A stretch of 63,435 bases of DNA from an uncultured Clostridia bacterium (lineage in GTDB: Bacteria; Bacillota; Clostridia; Christensenellales; Aristaeellaceae), in contig CAMKEI010000007.1 in NCBI GenBank assembly GCA_946411525.1, positions 1 through 63,435 of the forward strand, written 5' to 3'. Under the pieces are notes generated by a model, which saw nothing but the letters and a program-made list of their open reading frames with translations, was not told the DNA's origin and searched no databases. Of this stretch, positions 1 through 8,469 are shown piece after piece (the first letter of the stretch is position 1; each line of letters begins with the position of its first letter). Both the position numbers and the translations under genes were made by a program.

Positions 1-499
1 AGTCCCTGTCGATCCGGTATTTCATCTCCGGTTCCGGCCCGGTGCATCGTTTGAAAAAACTGATGGGAAACAGCGCCGGACTGATATAGTACCGGTCAAA
101 CAGTTTCAGGCCGTCAGAAAAAGGAATATTCCGTCCTTCTTCATTCAGGTACAGATGGATCCAGGCGTCCAGTTTCCCCGCTTCGGCATAGGCTTTCGAG
201 GCGGACAGTGCAGCACTGTATTTCAGCATTGCGGTCTCCTTCCTGTTGTACACGATTCGTTTGATGGAATCGTAGGAGAGCGCGTATTTGTCCATCAGTT
301 TCTCAATCGTCAGGCCCTCAGCAAAGTCCGTACGGATTCCCTCGTTTCTTTCCCGGATATAGCGCTGGTATCCGGATGTTTCACCCCAGGCTTTCCGCTC
401 GTCCCCCGCCGGAATATAAATCGTCTCACCGGCCACATATCGCTGGATCTGTCTCAGGAGCCCATCCGGAAAAATATCCTGTGCGTTTCGGTATCCCAT
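1..499 (-). CDS. CD3324-family HTH protein, 3' end cut by window edge
   Basis: Open at the left window edge; 166 residues are visible. The first ~85 residues resemble the CD3324 family of small Clostridia proteins: a YIPAGDERKAWGE segment followed by a helix-turn-helix-like stretch ending LSYDSIKRIVY. I infer DNA binding from this similarity. The remaining visible ~75 residues (KLDAWIHLYLNEEGRN, LFPISFFKRCTGPEPEMKYR) form a second region that I do not recognise. ATG at 499 is chosen because the AGGAGGG ribosome binding site lies 8 bases upstream of it; the in-frame ATG at 505 sits only 2 bases from that site. The target is unknown. Confidence 0.65.
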   Translation of the reverse strand, partial: MGYRNAQDIFPDGLLRQIQRYVAGETIYIPAGDERKAWGETSGYQRYIRERNEGIRTDFAEGLTIEKLMDKYALSYDSIKRIVYNRKETAMLKYSAALSASKAYAEAGKLDAWIHLYLNEEGRNIPFSDGLKLFDRYYISPALFPISFFKRCTGPEPEMKYRIDRD

Positions 500-505
500 G
501 GACAT

Positions 506-703
506 GCCCTCCTTTCGGAAGGATCATATAATATCCCTGACCTTAATGATATATCACAGTTGTCTGTAACTGTTCATGGCACATTCAAGATCATTCGTTT
601 CCCCATTGTTTTACCAAAGGCGGCAATACGGCAGGAATATTCCGCTTTAGCCTTATCGTTCGCCGGATCATCATTTATCCGGCCCGGAATCATGGAAAGT
701 CAC
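506..703. other. intergenic region, no gene seen
   Basis: About 200 bases with no convincing coding frame on either strand. It is the 5' region of the leftward gene ending at 499. It holds a 6-bp inverted repeat, ACAGTT (556-561) and AACTGT (568-573), and an AT-rich stretch around 523-556 that could supply a promoter, but I cannot match a well-spaced -35/-10 pair. Confidence 0.4.
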
Positions 704-732
704 GGAAAAAACTGCTCATCAAAATGAGCAGT
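704..732 (-). terminator. intrinsic terminator of the csoR-copA-aroB-MBL strand
   Basis: A 9-bp perfect stem, actgctcat (711-719) and atgagcagt (724-732), with a 4-base loop. Read leftward it is followed by a T run (the A run at 706-711 on the plus strand). It lies about 125 bases beyond the stop of the metallo-hydrolase gene. Confidence 0.75.
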
Positions 733-741
733 ACCGGTCGC

Positions 742-856
742 TTACGAAACAGACAGGTTCACCGCAAGGATGGCGTCGATCACAGTACCTGCGGCGTCGA
801 ATAGATTATGTATATCCGGCTCAAAGATATCCAGGGTCTTATTCAGACCCGCACGG
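742..856 (-). other. spacer after the MBL-fold gene with an open, possibly relict frame
   Basis: Between the hydrolase stop and the terminator, one minus-strand frame stays open. It begins inside the hydrolase gene in another frame and ends at 742 with residues resembling a protein tail (DAAGTVIDAILAVNLSVS). There is no start codon of its own with a ribosome binding site. It could be the relic of a lost downstream gene or chance. Confidence 0.25.
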
Positions 857-1666
857 TCATCCTTTGACGATGATCGGTTCCAGATGCCGGGGTCTGACAG
901 TTCTGATCCGTCCCTGGTATTTTGCGTCCAGATAATCAGCAAATGCTTCCGGATCTCCCTGATTGCCGGCAAACATGTCCCAGTGTCCGGGAATCACCAG
1001 TCCGGGCCGAAGTTCTCCGGCCAGGTCAGCCGCTTCCTGAAAGGTCATGTTCCCGATCGTGTTCCGGCGGTACCGTTCCCCGTCCCGTCCGTTAATAGGC
1101 AGCAGGGCCGCGTCTATATGTCCCAATGCCTGCAGTTTCAGCAGCTTCCCTTCATACCGGAGCGTATCGCCCGCATGGTATATGCGAATCCCGTTCCCTT
1201 CGATCACATACTGAAGGCAGGGATACAGCCCTGTTTCCGGATCCCGGTCCAGAAACTCGTGCGCGGCAGCGATGGCACGGATTGTGACATCGCCGATCCT
1301 GCAGGATTCGCCGTCATTCAGGCTGAGACCTCTGTCTTCCGTAATCCCGTCGGCAAGCACTTCCTTCCGGTGAAGCGCAGGAAAAACAAACTTTGCCTCC
1401 GAGCATCCTTTTGCCCAGGCCCGCCACGCGTCGTGGTCGATATGATCCAGGTGATTGTGCGTCCCGAGGAACGCGCAGATCCCCTCCGTCTCCGTTGCCG
1501 GAATGGGTGGCGGCACCTGTCGCTCCGCTGTCTCTGAAGCAAAGTAATCCACACACAGAACCGTACTGCCCATTTTGATCAGCAGGCCCATCTGTCCGAG
1601 CCACCAGAGCACGGCGGATCCGGATGGAACCTCCTGATCCTGGACGCTGCGCAGAAATCCGTTCAT
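857..1666 (-). CDS. UlaG-like metallo-beta-lactamase-fold hydrolase
   Basis: 269 residues of the MBL fold, closest in style to UlaG-type cytoplasmic hydrolases. The metal motif is HNHLDH (His70, His72, Asp74, His75); later ligand candidates are the His of AAHEF, the Asp of YHAGDT and the His of VIPGHWDMF. There is no signal peptide. It starts 10 bases after aroB, and its ribosome binding site (GAGGG) overlaps the aroB stop, so it is co-transcribed and probably translationally coupled. UlaG acts on L-ascorbate-6-phosphate, but no ascorbate genes are nearby, so the substrate is open. Confidence 0.8.
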   Translation of the reverse strand: MNGFLRSVQDQEVPSGSAVLWWLGQMGLLIKMGSTVLCVDYFASETAERQVPPPIPATETEGICAFLGTHNHLDHIDHDAWRAWAKGCSEAKFVFPALHRKEVLADGITEDRGLSLNDGESCRIGDVTIRAIAAAHEFLDRDPETGLYPCLQYVIEGNGIRIYHAGDTLRYEGKLLKLQALGHIDAALLPINGRDGERYRRNTIGNMTFQEAADLAGELRPGLVIPGHWDMFAGNQGDPEAFADYLDAKYQGRIRTVRPRHLEPIIVKG

Positions 1667-1676
1667 TTTTTATCCC

Positions 1677-2801
1677 TCACACCTGTGTTTCCATCTCTAG
1701 AATAATCTTCCGGGCTGTTTCCTCACTGACTTCTCCGGCGAATACGCCCGGCTGGAATTCCACGATACCGCCGATCCCGTTCGGAATCACAAAACGGAGG
1801 TGCCCGTTCCGGACCTTCTTATCAGTATAGAGTTTCCGGACCAGCGCCTCCCGGTCAATATATCCGGGAATGCCAACCGGCAGTCCTGCCCGCTTCAGCA
1901 GATTCCGGATGCGTTCCTTTTCTTCTCCGGTCATATGCCCCATCTCAACGGACAGTGCGCACGCAGCTATCAGTCCAATGGAAACCGCCTCACCGTGAAG
2001 CAGCCGGTAACCGCTGAGCGTTTCAATCGCCCGGCCCGCCGTATGGCCGAGATTGAGCACCTCCCGCAATCCGGTTTCGCGCTCATCCTTCATGACTACC
2101 TGATACTTGATCTCGCAGTTTCGGCGCGCCATATGCTCGCAGGCTGCCGGATCCATTTTCAGGATTCTGTCCATATGTTCTTCCAGATATACAAAGAACT
2201 CCCTGTCCGCCAGGCAGGCGTGCTTAATCGTTTCTGCCAGACCGCTTGAGATTTCCCGCGCGGGCAGCGTACTCCAGCAGTCGATATCGATATAGACCTT
2301 TTTCGGTTGGTTGAACAGGCCGATCAGATTGGTTGCCAGCGGCGTGTCCACGGCCGTTTTTCCGCCCACGGAAGCATCCGCCGCGGCCAGCAGCGTGGTT
2401 GCGTAGTTGATGAACGGCACACCGCGTCCATAGGTTCCCGCAAGGAATCCGGCCAGGTCCGACACGACTCCTCCGCCCACCGCAATCACAAAGCAGTCCC
2501 GCCGGTATCCGGCTTCCAGCATCCGGTCCTCCAGTTCCGCTTTGGTCGTCCGGGTCTTGAATTCCTCTCCCGCGGGGAAAGAGAAAATCTCCCCTTTAAA
2601 TCCGGCTTCCAGAAGCTGCCTGCAGATCGGAAGCGCGTAGAGTTTTTCGACATTGCTGTCCGTGATCAGGGCAAACCGCCGGCAGGAACCGATCAACCCG
2701 TTTTTCAGATCCTCGGCCGGTTTCCCGGTCAGGGAACGGCCGACTTCAATCTCATAGCTGTCGTCCACCGTCTTTTTCAGTTCGACATGAAAGGTACTCA
2801 T
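1677..2801 (-). CDS. aroB: 3-dehydroquinate synthase
   Basis: 374 residues, the usual AroB length. It converts DAHP to 3-dehydroquinate, the second step of the shikimate pathway, in the cytoplasm with NAD and a divalent metal. Visible signatures are the NAD-binding GGGVVSDLAGFLA (109-121), DASVGGKTAVD (142-152), and the metal ligands Glu190 (GLAETIKH), His253 (NLGHTAGRA) and His269 (LLHGEAVS). Start ATG with AGGAGG 7 bases upstream. It lies 46 bases after copA on the same strand with no terminator seen between them, so copper-responsive read-through is possible. No other aromatic-amino-acid gene is in the window. Confidence 0.95.
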   Translation of the reverse strand: MSTFHVELKKTVDDSYEIEVGRSLTGKPAEDLKNGLIGSCRRFALITDSNVEKLYALPICRQLLEAGFKGEIFSFPAGEEFKTRTTKAELEDRMLEAGYRRDCFVIAVGGGVVSDLAGFLAGTYGRGVPFINYATTLLAAADASVGGKTAVDTPLATNLIGLFNQPKKVYIDIDCWSTLPAREISSGLAETIKHACLADREFFVYLEEHMDRILKMDPAACEHMARRNCEIKYQVVMKDERETGLREVLNLGHTAGRAIETLSGYRLLHGEAVSIGLIAACALSVEMGHMTGEEKERIRNLLKRAGLPVGIPGYIDREALVRKLYTDKKVRNGHLRFVIPNGIGGIVEFQPGVFAGEVSEETARKIILEMETQV

Positions 2802-2847
2802 GCGGAGTCCTCCTGCGCCTGTTTCCTCACCCGAATATTCGGGCGGT

Positions 2848-3057
2848 TTATTCGATCCCTTCGAAGGTGAAATCCTTCGCCTCCACGGCAGCCTTCACCG
2901 CGGCTTCATCCGGATCCCCATTCAGAGTCAGCACAGCCGTACCAGTGTCATGGCTTACGGCGGCTTCCGTCACAAAGGGCAGTTCTTCCAGCGCCTTCTT
3001 CACGGTCGCCTCGCAGTGTCCGCACATCATTCCCTTGATCTTCACGGTAATTGTCAT
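2848..3057 (-). CDS. copZ: possible internally initiated CopZ-like copper chaperone
   Basis: In-frame ATG at 3057, inside copA, is preceded by GGAGG 17 bases and GAGAGGA about 8 bases upstream, a good Shine-Dalgarno arrangement encoded by the linker. The product would be 69 residues starting MTITVKIKG with the metal motif CGHC at residues 12-15, the size and layout of stand-alone CopZ. Whether it is made separately, or only as the tail of CopA, is inference. Confidence 0.4.
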   Translation of the reverse strand: MTITVKIKGMMCGHCEATVKKALEELPFVTEAAVSHDTGTAVLTLNGDPDEAAVKAAVEAKDFTFEGIE

Positions 3058-5403
3058 GGTATTGTTCCTCTCTTTCCTCCGTTCTTCACGGATCTCTTCA
3101 GTAATCGTAAGGGGTATATTCGCCGCTTTCCGCGGTTTATCCTTTGCCGGATCCCTGAGCCTGAACAGATTCAGCCGCAGAGCGTTCATGCAGACCGTAA
3201 AGCTGGACAGGCTCATCGCGGCCGCGCCGATCATCGGGCTCATCTTCCAGCCGAACAGCCCGGCTGCCAGCGGAATGCAGACCGTGTTGTAGAAGAATGC
3301 CCAGAAGAGGTTTTCATGAATATTCCGGAGCGTTCCCCGGCTTAGCCGGACAGCCGCCGCCACATCGGTCAGGGCGGAGTTCATCAGCACAATGTCCGCA
3401 CTGTCGACCGCCACGTCTGTGCCCGCGCCGATGGCAATCCCGGTGTCTGCCCTGGTCAGCGCCGGCGCGTCGTTGATGCCGTCGCCGACCATTGCAATCC
3501 GGCCGTATATCTGCAGTTTCCGGATTACAGCTTCCTTCTCCTCCGGCAGGACGCCGGCAATCCACTCATCAATACCGGCCTGAGCGGCAATAGCCTTCGC
3601 CGTTCTTTCGTTATCGCCGGTCAGCATGACCACACGCAGGCCCTGATTTTTCAGCTGCCGGACGCCTTCCGCCGAATCCGTCCGGATCGTGTCCGCCACC
3701 GCGATCACGCCGATCAGCTGCCCGTCCTCTTCAAAGAACAAAGGGGTTTTTCCTTCACCAGCGAGACGGTCCGCCTGCTGCAGCACTGATTCCGGTACGG
3801 AAATCATGGCTCCGATAAAACTGCCGCTGCCGCCGCGAAGCTGTTTTCCGCCGGCGGTTCCTTCCAGGCCATTCCCCGGCAGTGCGCGGAAATCTGATAC
3901 CTCTCCCAATGCAAGGTGCCGTTCTTTCGCCGCCCTCAGGACAGCGCCGGCGAGCGGATGTTCGCTCCCCTGTTCCAGCGTCGCCGCCTTGAGAAGCAGT
4001 TCCGCTTCCGTCCGGTTCTCCGCCGGGATCAGATCCGTTACCTTCGGTTCTCCGGATGTTATGGTACCGGTTTTGTCCAGCGCGATAATCTGTGCTTTTC
4101 CCGCCGTTTCCAGTGCGCCGCCGGTTTTGAACAGAATGCCGTTCTTCGCGCCGACGCCGTTGCCCACCATAATTGCCACCGGCGTCGCCAGTCCCAGCGC
4201 GCAGGGGCAGGAAATCACAAGTACGGAAATCCCCCGGGCGACAGTGTCTCCGGCGGGAGCACCGATAATCAGCCAGCCGGCCGTCACGATCAGTGCGATG
4301 GCAATCACGGCCGGCACAAACACGCCGGAGACTTTGTCCGCGATCCTTGCGATCGGTGCCTTGGTCGCCGCGGCGTCAGAAACCATCCGGATAATCTGGC
4401 TCAGGGTCGTGTCCTCACCGACCCTCGTCGCCCGGCAGGTCAGGAAACCGGACTGGTTGATGGTCGCCGCGCTGACCCGGTCTCCTTCAGCCTTGTCGGC
4501 AGGAATCGATTCGCCGGTCAGAGCCGCCTCATTCACCGCGCCTGTCCCGGAGAGCACCACGCCGTCCACCGGGATGCTGTCCCCCGGACGCACTACAAAA
4601 ATATCCCCGATCTTCACTTCTCCGATCGGCATTTCCGTTTCCGCACCGTCCCGGATCAGTACCGCCGTCTGCGGGGCCAGTTTCATCAGGCTTTTCAGCG
4701 CGTTTGTCGTCTTGCCCTTGGAACGGGCTTCCAGCATCTTCCCCACGGTAATCAGAGCGGGAATCATGGCGGCGGACTCAAAGTACAGCTGGTTATGATA
4801 CAGTTCCGCCAGCTCACCGTTTACCGCGCCGCCGGCGATCATCCCGCACATACGGTAAAACACGAACAGGCTCCATCCGAAGGAAACCGAAGCTCCCAGC
4901 GCCACCAGCGTGTCCATATTCGGCGCGCCGTGGATCAGGGATCTGAATCCGTTTGTAAAGAATTTGCGGTTGATCGCCATCACCGTCAGGGCCAGCAGCA
5001 TCTGGGTCAGCGTCAGCGCCAGGTGGTTGTGTACAAAGAACGCCGGCAGCGGAAAGCCGGCCATGTGATGCCCCATGGTGATATACATCAGCATGGCCAG
5101 GAAGCCGACAGAAAGTAGAAGCCTGCGCTTCAGAACAGGCGTCTCCCGGTCCTTCAGGGCGTCCTCCTCGGCAGGGGTGTCAGTCCTCCGGTCTGCGGCG
5201 GGTTTTCCTTTTACGCTCGCGCCGTATCCCGCGGCTTCCACCGCCCGGATGATCTCCTCCTGCGAAGCGGTACCCTCTACGCCCATAGAGTTCGTCAGCA
5301 GGCTGACGGAAACGGCGGAAACGCCGGGAACCTTTTCCACGGCTTTTTCCACCCGCGCCTGGCACGCTGCGCAGCTCATGCCTGTGACAATGTATTGTTC
5401 CAT
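2848..5403 (-). CDS. copA: copper-exporting P1B ATPase with N- and C-terminal HMA domains
   Basis: 851 residues. Order: HMA domain with GMSCAAC (Cys11, Cys14), membrane helices from ~93, actuator with TGES (296-299), metal-translocating CPC (399-401), phosphorylation motif DKTGT (443-447), His-Pro (482-483), hinge GDGIND (640-645), last helices to ~745, charged linker (750-782), and a second HMA with CGHC (794-797). It exports Cu(I) at the membrane using ATP. The C-terminal HMA is unusual: its first 69 residues from Met783 look like a complete CopZ chaperone, as if copZ had fused in frame. Gene follows csoR by 14 bases under the CsoR operators. Confidence 0.95.
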   Translation of the reverse strand: MEQYIVTGMSCAACQARVEKAVEKVPGVSAVSVSLLTNSMGVEGTASQEEIIRAVEAAGYGASVKGKPAADRRTDTPAEEDALKDRETPVLKRRLLLSVGFLAMLMYITMGHHMAGFPLPAFFVHNHLALTLTQMLLALTVMAINRKFFTNGFRSLIHGAPNMDTLVALGASVSFGWSLFVFYRMCGMIAGGAVNGELAELYHNQLYFESAAMIPALITVGKMLEARSKGKTTNALKSLMKLAPQTAVLIRDGAETEMPIGEVKIGDIFVVRPGDSIPVDGVVLSGTGAVNEAALTGESIPADKAEGDRVSAATINQSGFLTCRATRVGEDTTLSQIIRMVSDAAATKAPIARIADKVSGVFVPAVIAIALIVTAGWLIIGAPAGDTVARGISVLVISCPCALGLATPVAIMVGNGVGAKNGILFKTGGALETAGKAQIIALDKTGTITSGEPKVTDLIPAENRTEAELLLKAATLEQGSEHPLAGAVLRAAKERHLALGEVSDFRALPGNGLEGTAGGKQLRGGSGSFIGAMISVPESVLQQADRLAGEGKTPLFFEEDGQLIGVIAVADTIRTDSAEGVRQLKNQGLRVVMLTGDNERTAKAIAAQAGIDEWIAGVLPEEKEAVIRKLQIYGRIAMVGDGINDAPALTRADTGIAIGAGTDVAVDSADIVLMNSALTDVAAAVRLSRGTLRNIHENLFWAFFYNTVCIPLAAGLFGWKMSPMIGAAAMSLSSFTVCMNALRLNLFRLRDPAKDKPRKAANIPLTITEEIREERRKERNNTMTITVKIKGMMCGHCEATVKKALEELPFVTEAAVSHDTGTAVLTLNGDPDEAAVKAAVEAKDFTFEGIE

Positions 5404-5417
5404 CGGTTTCCCTTCCT

Positions 5418-5729
5418 TTACTTCATCAGCTTCTGAAGCACCCTGACGAATTCGTCAATGGCGTCGTCCTTCCCTTCCCGGATATCCTCCGATACACAGC
5501 TGCGGATATGGCAGGCCAGCAGTTCCCGGTTGAAACTGTTCAGTGCCGCGCTCACCGCGGATACCTGGATCAGGATATCGGGGCAGTAGGCGTCCTCCTC
5601 CAGCATCTTCTGAATCCCCCGGATCTGTCCCTCTGCCAGCTTCAGCCGCCGGATCAGGGCGTCCTTTTCCTCCTGCGTGCGCTCCTTTTTCCGCCCGGCG
5701 CAGTGCGGGCAGGTCTGCTTTTCACTCAT
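5418..5729 (-). CDS. csoR: CsoR family copper-sensing repressor
   Basis: 103 residues, all-helical CsoR/RcnR family. The three Cu(I) ligands of true CsoR proteins are present: Cys49 (YCPD), His74 and Cys78 (ACHIRSC). An extra N-terminal CPHC (Cys7-Cys10) precedes the fold and could add a metal site. It represses DNA when apo and releases with Cu(I). It is the first gene of the csoR-copA unit and its own promoter carries two matching operators, so it is autoregulated. Start ATG with GAGGAAG upstream. Confidence 0.93.
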   Translation of the reverse strand: MSEKQTCPHCAGRKKERTQEEKDALIRRLKLAEGQIRGIQKMLEEDAYCPDILIQVSAVSAALNSFNRELLACHIRSCVSEDIREGKDDAIDEFVRVLQKLMK

Positions 5730-5754
5730 GCGCTGTCTTCCTCGCTTCCGCGTT

Positions 5755-5805
5755 TATACCCCCATGGGGTATATTGATTTTATACCCTCCGGGGGTATTT
5801 GTCAA
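5755..5805 (-). promoter_or_regulatory. csoR-copA promoter with two CsoR operators
   Basis: Leftward promoter: TTGACA (5800-5805), 17-base spacer, TAAAAT (5777-5782). One operator, ATACCCTCCGGGGGTAT (5782-5798), fills the spacer almost completely and differs by one base from the Bacillus copZA operator as I recall it. A second inverted repeat, TATACCCC-CAT-GGGGTATA (5755-5773), covers the start site and early transcript. Binding at either should block RNA polymerase until copper is bound. Confidence 0.88.
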
Positions 5806-5828
5806 CCTGTTTTTCCGTTGTCGCTTCC

Positions 5829-5857
5829 TTGACCGGAACAGGTGTTTGTGATAGGAT
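5829..5857 (+). promoter_or_regulatory. serA promoter
   Basis: TTGACC (5829-5834), 17-base spacer, TAGGAT (5852-5857), followed by a short leader to the ATG at 5890. It is divergent from the csoR promoter and lies about 25 bases from it. Confidence 0.7.
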
Positions 5858-5889
5858 TTGATTTTGAAACGGAAAGGAAGCGAGTATGC

Positions 5890-7068
5890 ATGAAAGACCG
5901 GAAAATCTACTGTCTGAACAATATCGCGAAAATCGGAACGGACGGTTTCCGCTCCGGCTATACGCTGATTGATTCCATCGACGAGGCTGCCGGCGTGCTG
6001 GTCCGCTCCGCTGACATGAAGGAAATGAATTTCCCGGCAGGCCTGAGGGCGATTGCCCGCGCCGGCGCCGGCGTCAACAACATCCCGCTGGACCGTTGCG
6101 CGGAGGAAGGCATCGTCGTCTTCAATACACCCGGCGCCAATGCGAACTCTGTCAAGGAACTGGTGCTCTGCGGCATGTTTCTGGCATCCAGGGATATTGC
6201 GGGAGGAATCAGCTGGGTCCGGGAGAATGCTGAGGACGCGTCCATCGCTAAAACCACGGAAAAGGCAAAAAAGGCCTTCGCCGGCCATGAACTGCAGGGC
6301 AAAACCCTGGGCGTAATCGGCCTGGGCGCCATCGGCGTGCTGGTCGCCAACGCGGCGGTAGCGCTGGGCATGAAGGTCTACGGCTTCGATCCCTATCTGT
6401 CTGTCAATTCCGCCTGGAACCTGTCCCCGATGGTCATCCATGCGGAAAAGATTGAAGAAATCTACTCGGTCAGCGATTTCATCACAATTCACGTGCCCGC
6501 GACGGAAAAAACGAAGGGCATGATCGGCGCCGGCGCCATCTCCCAGATGAAAAGCGGCGTCGTCCTCCTGAATTTCGCCCGGGATACCCTCGTGGACGAA
6601 AATACCCTGGCCGGCGCATTGGAGTCCGGCGCCGTAAGGTGTTATGTATCCGATTTCCCCACCCCGGCCAGCGCCCATATGAAGAACGCAATCATAATCC
6701 CCCACCTGGGCGCTTCCACGGAAGAAGCGGAGGACAACTGCGCGGTCATGGCGGTGAAACAGCTGCAGGATTATCTGGATAACGGCAACATTCATAATTC
6801 CGTGAACTATCCGGAGATCAACCTCGGCGTCTGCGAGACCGAAGCCCGCGTCGGCATCCTGCACAAGAACATCCCGAACATGCTCAGCCAGATTACAAAC
6901 TTCTTTGGTAACCAGGGGCTGAACATCGAAAACCTTGCCAACAAGAGCCGCGGCGATTACGCCTATACCCTGCTGGATATCAGTCACCCGATGCCCCACG
7001 ACACCGTGGAGCGCCTGAAGGAAATCAGCGGCGTTATCCGCGTACGCCGAATTGTGGAAAACAAATAA
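5890..7068 (+). CDS. serA: D-3-phosphoglycerate dehydrogenase with ACT domain
   Basis: 392 residues. Oxidises 3-phosphoglycerate to 3-phosphohydroxypyruvate with NAD, the first step of serine synthesis, in the cytoplasm. Visible: a substrate/NAD domain with GVIGLGAIG (141-149), catalytic Arg231 (NFARDT) and His272 (PHLGAST), and a C-terminal ACT regulatory domain (about 321-392) likely to sense serine. Start ATG 5890 is chosen over the in-frame upstream start because AAAGGAAG lies 9 bases before it. No serB or serC adjoins; the gene is monocistronic with its own promoter and terminator. Confidence 0.92.
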   Translation: MKDRKIYCLNNIAKIGTDGFRSGYTLIDSIDEAAGVLVRSADMKEMNFPAGLRAIARAGAGVNNIPLDRCAEEGIVVFNTPGANANSVKELVLCGMFLASRDIAGGISWVRENAEDASIAKTTEKAKKAFAGHELQGKTLGVIGLGAIGVLVANAAVALGMKVYGFDPYLSVNSAWNLSPMVIHAEKIEEIYSVSDFITIHVPATEKTKGMIGAGAISQMKSGVVLLNFARDTLVDENTLAGALESGAVRCYVSDFPTPASAHMKNAIIIPHLGASTEEAEDNCAVMAVKQLQDYLDNGNIHNSVNYPEINLGVCETEARVGILHKNIPNMLSQITNFFGNQGLNIENLANKSRGDYAYTLLDISHPMPHDTVERLKEISGVIRVRRIVENK

Positions 7069-7081
7069 TCACGCAGTCAGA

Positions 7082-7120
7082 AAGGCCGCTTCCCCTGCGG
7101 GAAGCGGCCTTTTTTCTGTT
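7082..7120 (+). terminator. serA terminator, probably bidirectional
   Basis: A 13-bp stem, aaggccgcttccc (7082-7094) and gggaagcggcctt (7099-7111), with loop ctgc and a T-rich tail. The convergent L,D-transpeptidase gene ends at 7125, so it may also serve that strand. Confidence 0.88.
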
Positions 7121-7124
7121 TTGT

Positions 7125-8318
7125 TCATTTGGGCTGATAGACGCTCATCACGTCGCCGGGTGATGATTCCAAGTGAACCTCGTTGATTTCTTCCAGGAAA
7201 GCGCGTCTCGGCGACGGCATGCAGTACGGGCAGGCCTTCAGCTTATTGTAGGGTGCCTCCTCCAGTTCCGCGTAGGTGAACGCCGTCAGCGGCAGGAACT
7301 TCTTTTTGATGCTCGAGCAGTCTTCCACGGCGTGATACATGGTTCCGCCCTTGGGATTGTAGTACAGGGGCGTATCATCGTTCGGGATGGTTACCTGCCG
7401 GCCCTGGTAGTCCTCCCAGATAACCAGCTTGATGCAGTTCTTATCCTTGCGGTTCTTGATCAGCTTCGCCAGCACGGACATATTGTATCCCTGTGAGTTC
7501 TTTTTTGCCTGTACGCGGATGCATCCGTGGCTCGCCCGGGAACCGAGGATTTCTTCAAATCCGCGGTAGTTGAACGTTCCGTCCTTGTTAACCTTGTGCG
7601 GCACTTCATGAATATAGTCTGCAGCATTGAACTTCAGGGCATAGCTGCAGATCATTCCGGAATCCTCATCGGTCAGAGAACCGGTCTTGGTATAGATGAT
7701 CAGGTATTCGCCGGAGCGGGTCTCATTGTAGGGCTGTTGTTTCTTCGCTGCGGGATTGTATTTGCCCGTGGACACGGCCAGCGAGGTTTCCAGATGGCCG
7801 TCCTTGAAGAAATACAGCCGCTGGGTCAGCTTGTCGATGATGATGCCGTAGTTCTGGTTGACCTGAACGGTCTTCAGTTTTTTGGTCGGCACATACCCGG
7901 TCACAAAGGCATTGAAATTCTTAACCTTGCTGTCATGAAAACTGGTGGAATAAGTCTCCACCTTTGTCCAGCCGTTATCCAGCGTTTCCAGCACATGGAC
8001 GCCCTGGCTCTGGCCGGTGAGCATACCGATGCCTTCGCTGTTGTCATCCGGTTCAGCATAAACCACCGTCTGTTTGTTCATATCGACGTCCGCCACGGTA
8101 ATCGGTGCGGTCAGCATCGTCCATACGGTCTTCTCGTCAATCAGGTCCATGGGCGTACACCAGTAGCACCCTTCATGTTCCGGATGCTCTGGGCTCAGGT
8201 AGGCAGGAGTGATATCGGAAGGTTCCGGTTCCACGCCAAGCAGGAAATCCTCCGCCTGTGCACACGCGGCAAAAAACAGGACGGTTATCAGCAGTAAAGC
8301 GGCAATTACTCTGCGCAT
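7125..8318 (-). CDS. secreted L,D-transpeptidase (YkuD) with SH3-like and C-terminal Cys motif
   Basis: 397 residues from ATG 8318 (GGAGG 6 bases upstream). An N-terminal signal sequence (1-22) is followed by an SH3-like region (~80-150) and a YkuD catalytic domain (~155-300) with the SHGCIR motif; Cys266 is the catalytic residue and His264 lies beside it. It would form 3-3 cross-links or attach proteins in the cell wall. The C-terminal ~75 residues carry YHxxxxC (Cys334) and KACPYC (Cys363, Cys366), a small zinc-finger-like motif recurrent in Firmicutes secreted proteins. Own promoter upstream, no operon partners. Confidence 0.88.
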   Translation of the reverse strand: MRRVIAALLLITVLFFAACAQAEDFLLGVEPEPSDITPAYLSPEHPEHEGCYWCTPMDLIDEKTVWTMLTAPITVADVDMNKQTVVYAEPDDNSEGIGMLTGQSQGVHVLETLDNGWTKVETYSTSFHDSKVKNFNAFVTGYVPTKKLKTVQVNQNYGIIIDKLTQRLYFFKDGHLETSLAVSTGKYNPAAKKQQPYNETRSGEYLIIYTKTGSLTDEDSGMICSYALKFNAADYIHEVPHKVNKDGTFNYRGFEEILGSRASHGCIRVQAKKNSQGYNMSVLAKLIKNRKDKNCIKLVIWEDYQGRQVTIPNDDTPLYYNPKGGTMYHAVEDCSSIKKKFLPLTAFTYAELEEAPYNKLKACPYCMPSPRRAFLEEINEVHLESSPGDVMSVYQPK

Positions 8319-8352
8319 TTCATTCCTCCGTTCCCATATCGGGAGCCCGCAA

Positions 8353-8381
8353 ATCATATCACAGATAGGACCTGGTGTCAA
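8353..8381 (-). promoter_or_regulatory. L,D-transpeptidase promoter
   Basis: Leftward TTGACA (8376-8381), 17-base spacer, TATGAT (8353-8358); start site about 30 bases before the ATG. Confidence 0.8.
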
Positions 8382-8434
8382 AAAGCCTGCATATATTCAA
8401 CGCTCCTTTCCGCCGGAAAATTCCTGAAAGGGGG

Positions 8435-8463
8435 TTGACTTTCGGTGATCAAGGCGGTATATT
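8435..8463 (+). promoter_or_regulatory. thrS leader promoter
   Basis: TTGACT (8435-8440), 17-base spacer, TATATT (8458-8463). It places the start of the T-box leader near 8470. Confidence 0.8.
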
Positions 8464-8469
8464 TCCTGT

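Noticed and set aside
742-972. Small minus-strand frame overlapping the MBL gene end
   Set aside because: Its first half lies inside the MBL gene in another frame and it has no start signal; only the tail after 857 is kept as a possible relic.
3689-5118. Long plus-strand open frames opposite copA
   Set aside because: They are antisense to a full, motif-complete CopA; their translations are Arg/Pro/Ser-rich without domains, as expected for GC-rich shadow frames.
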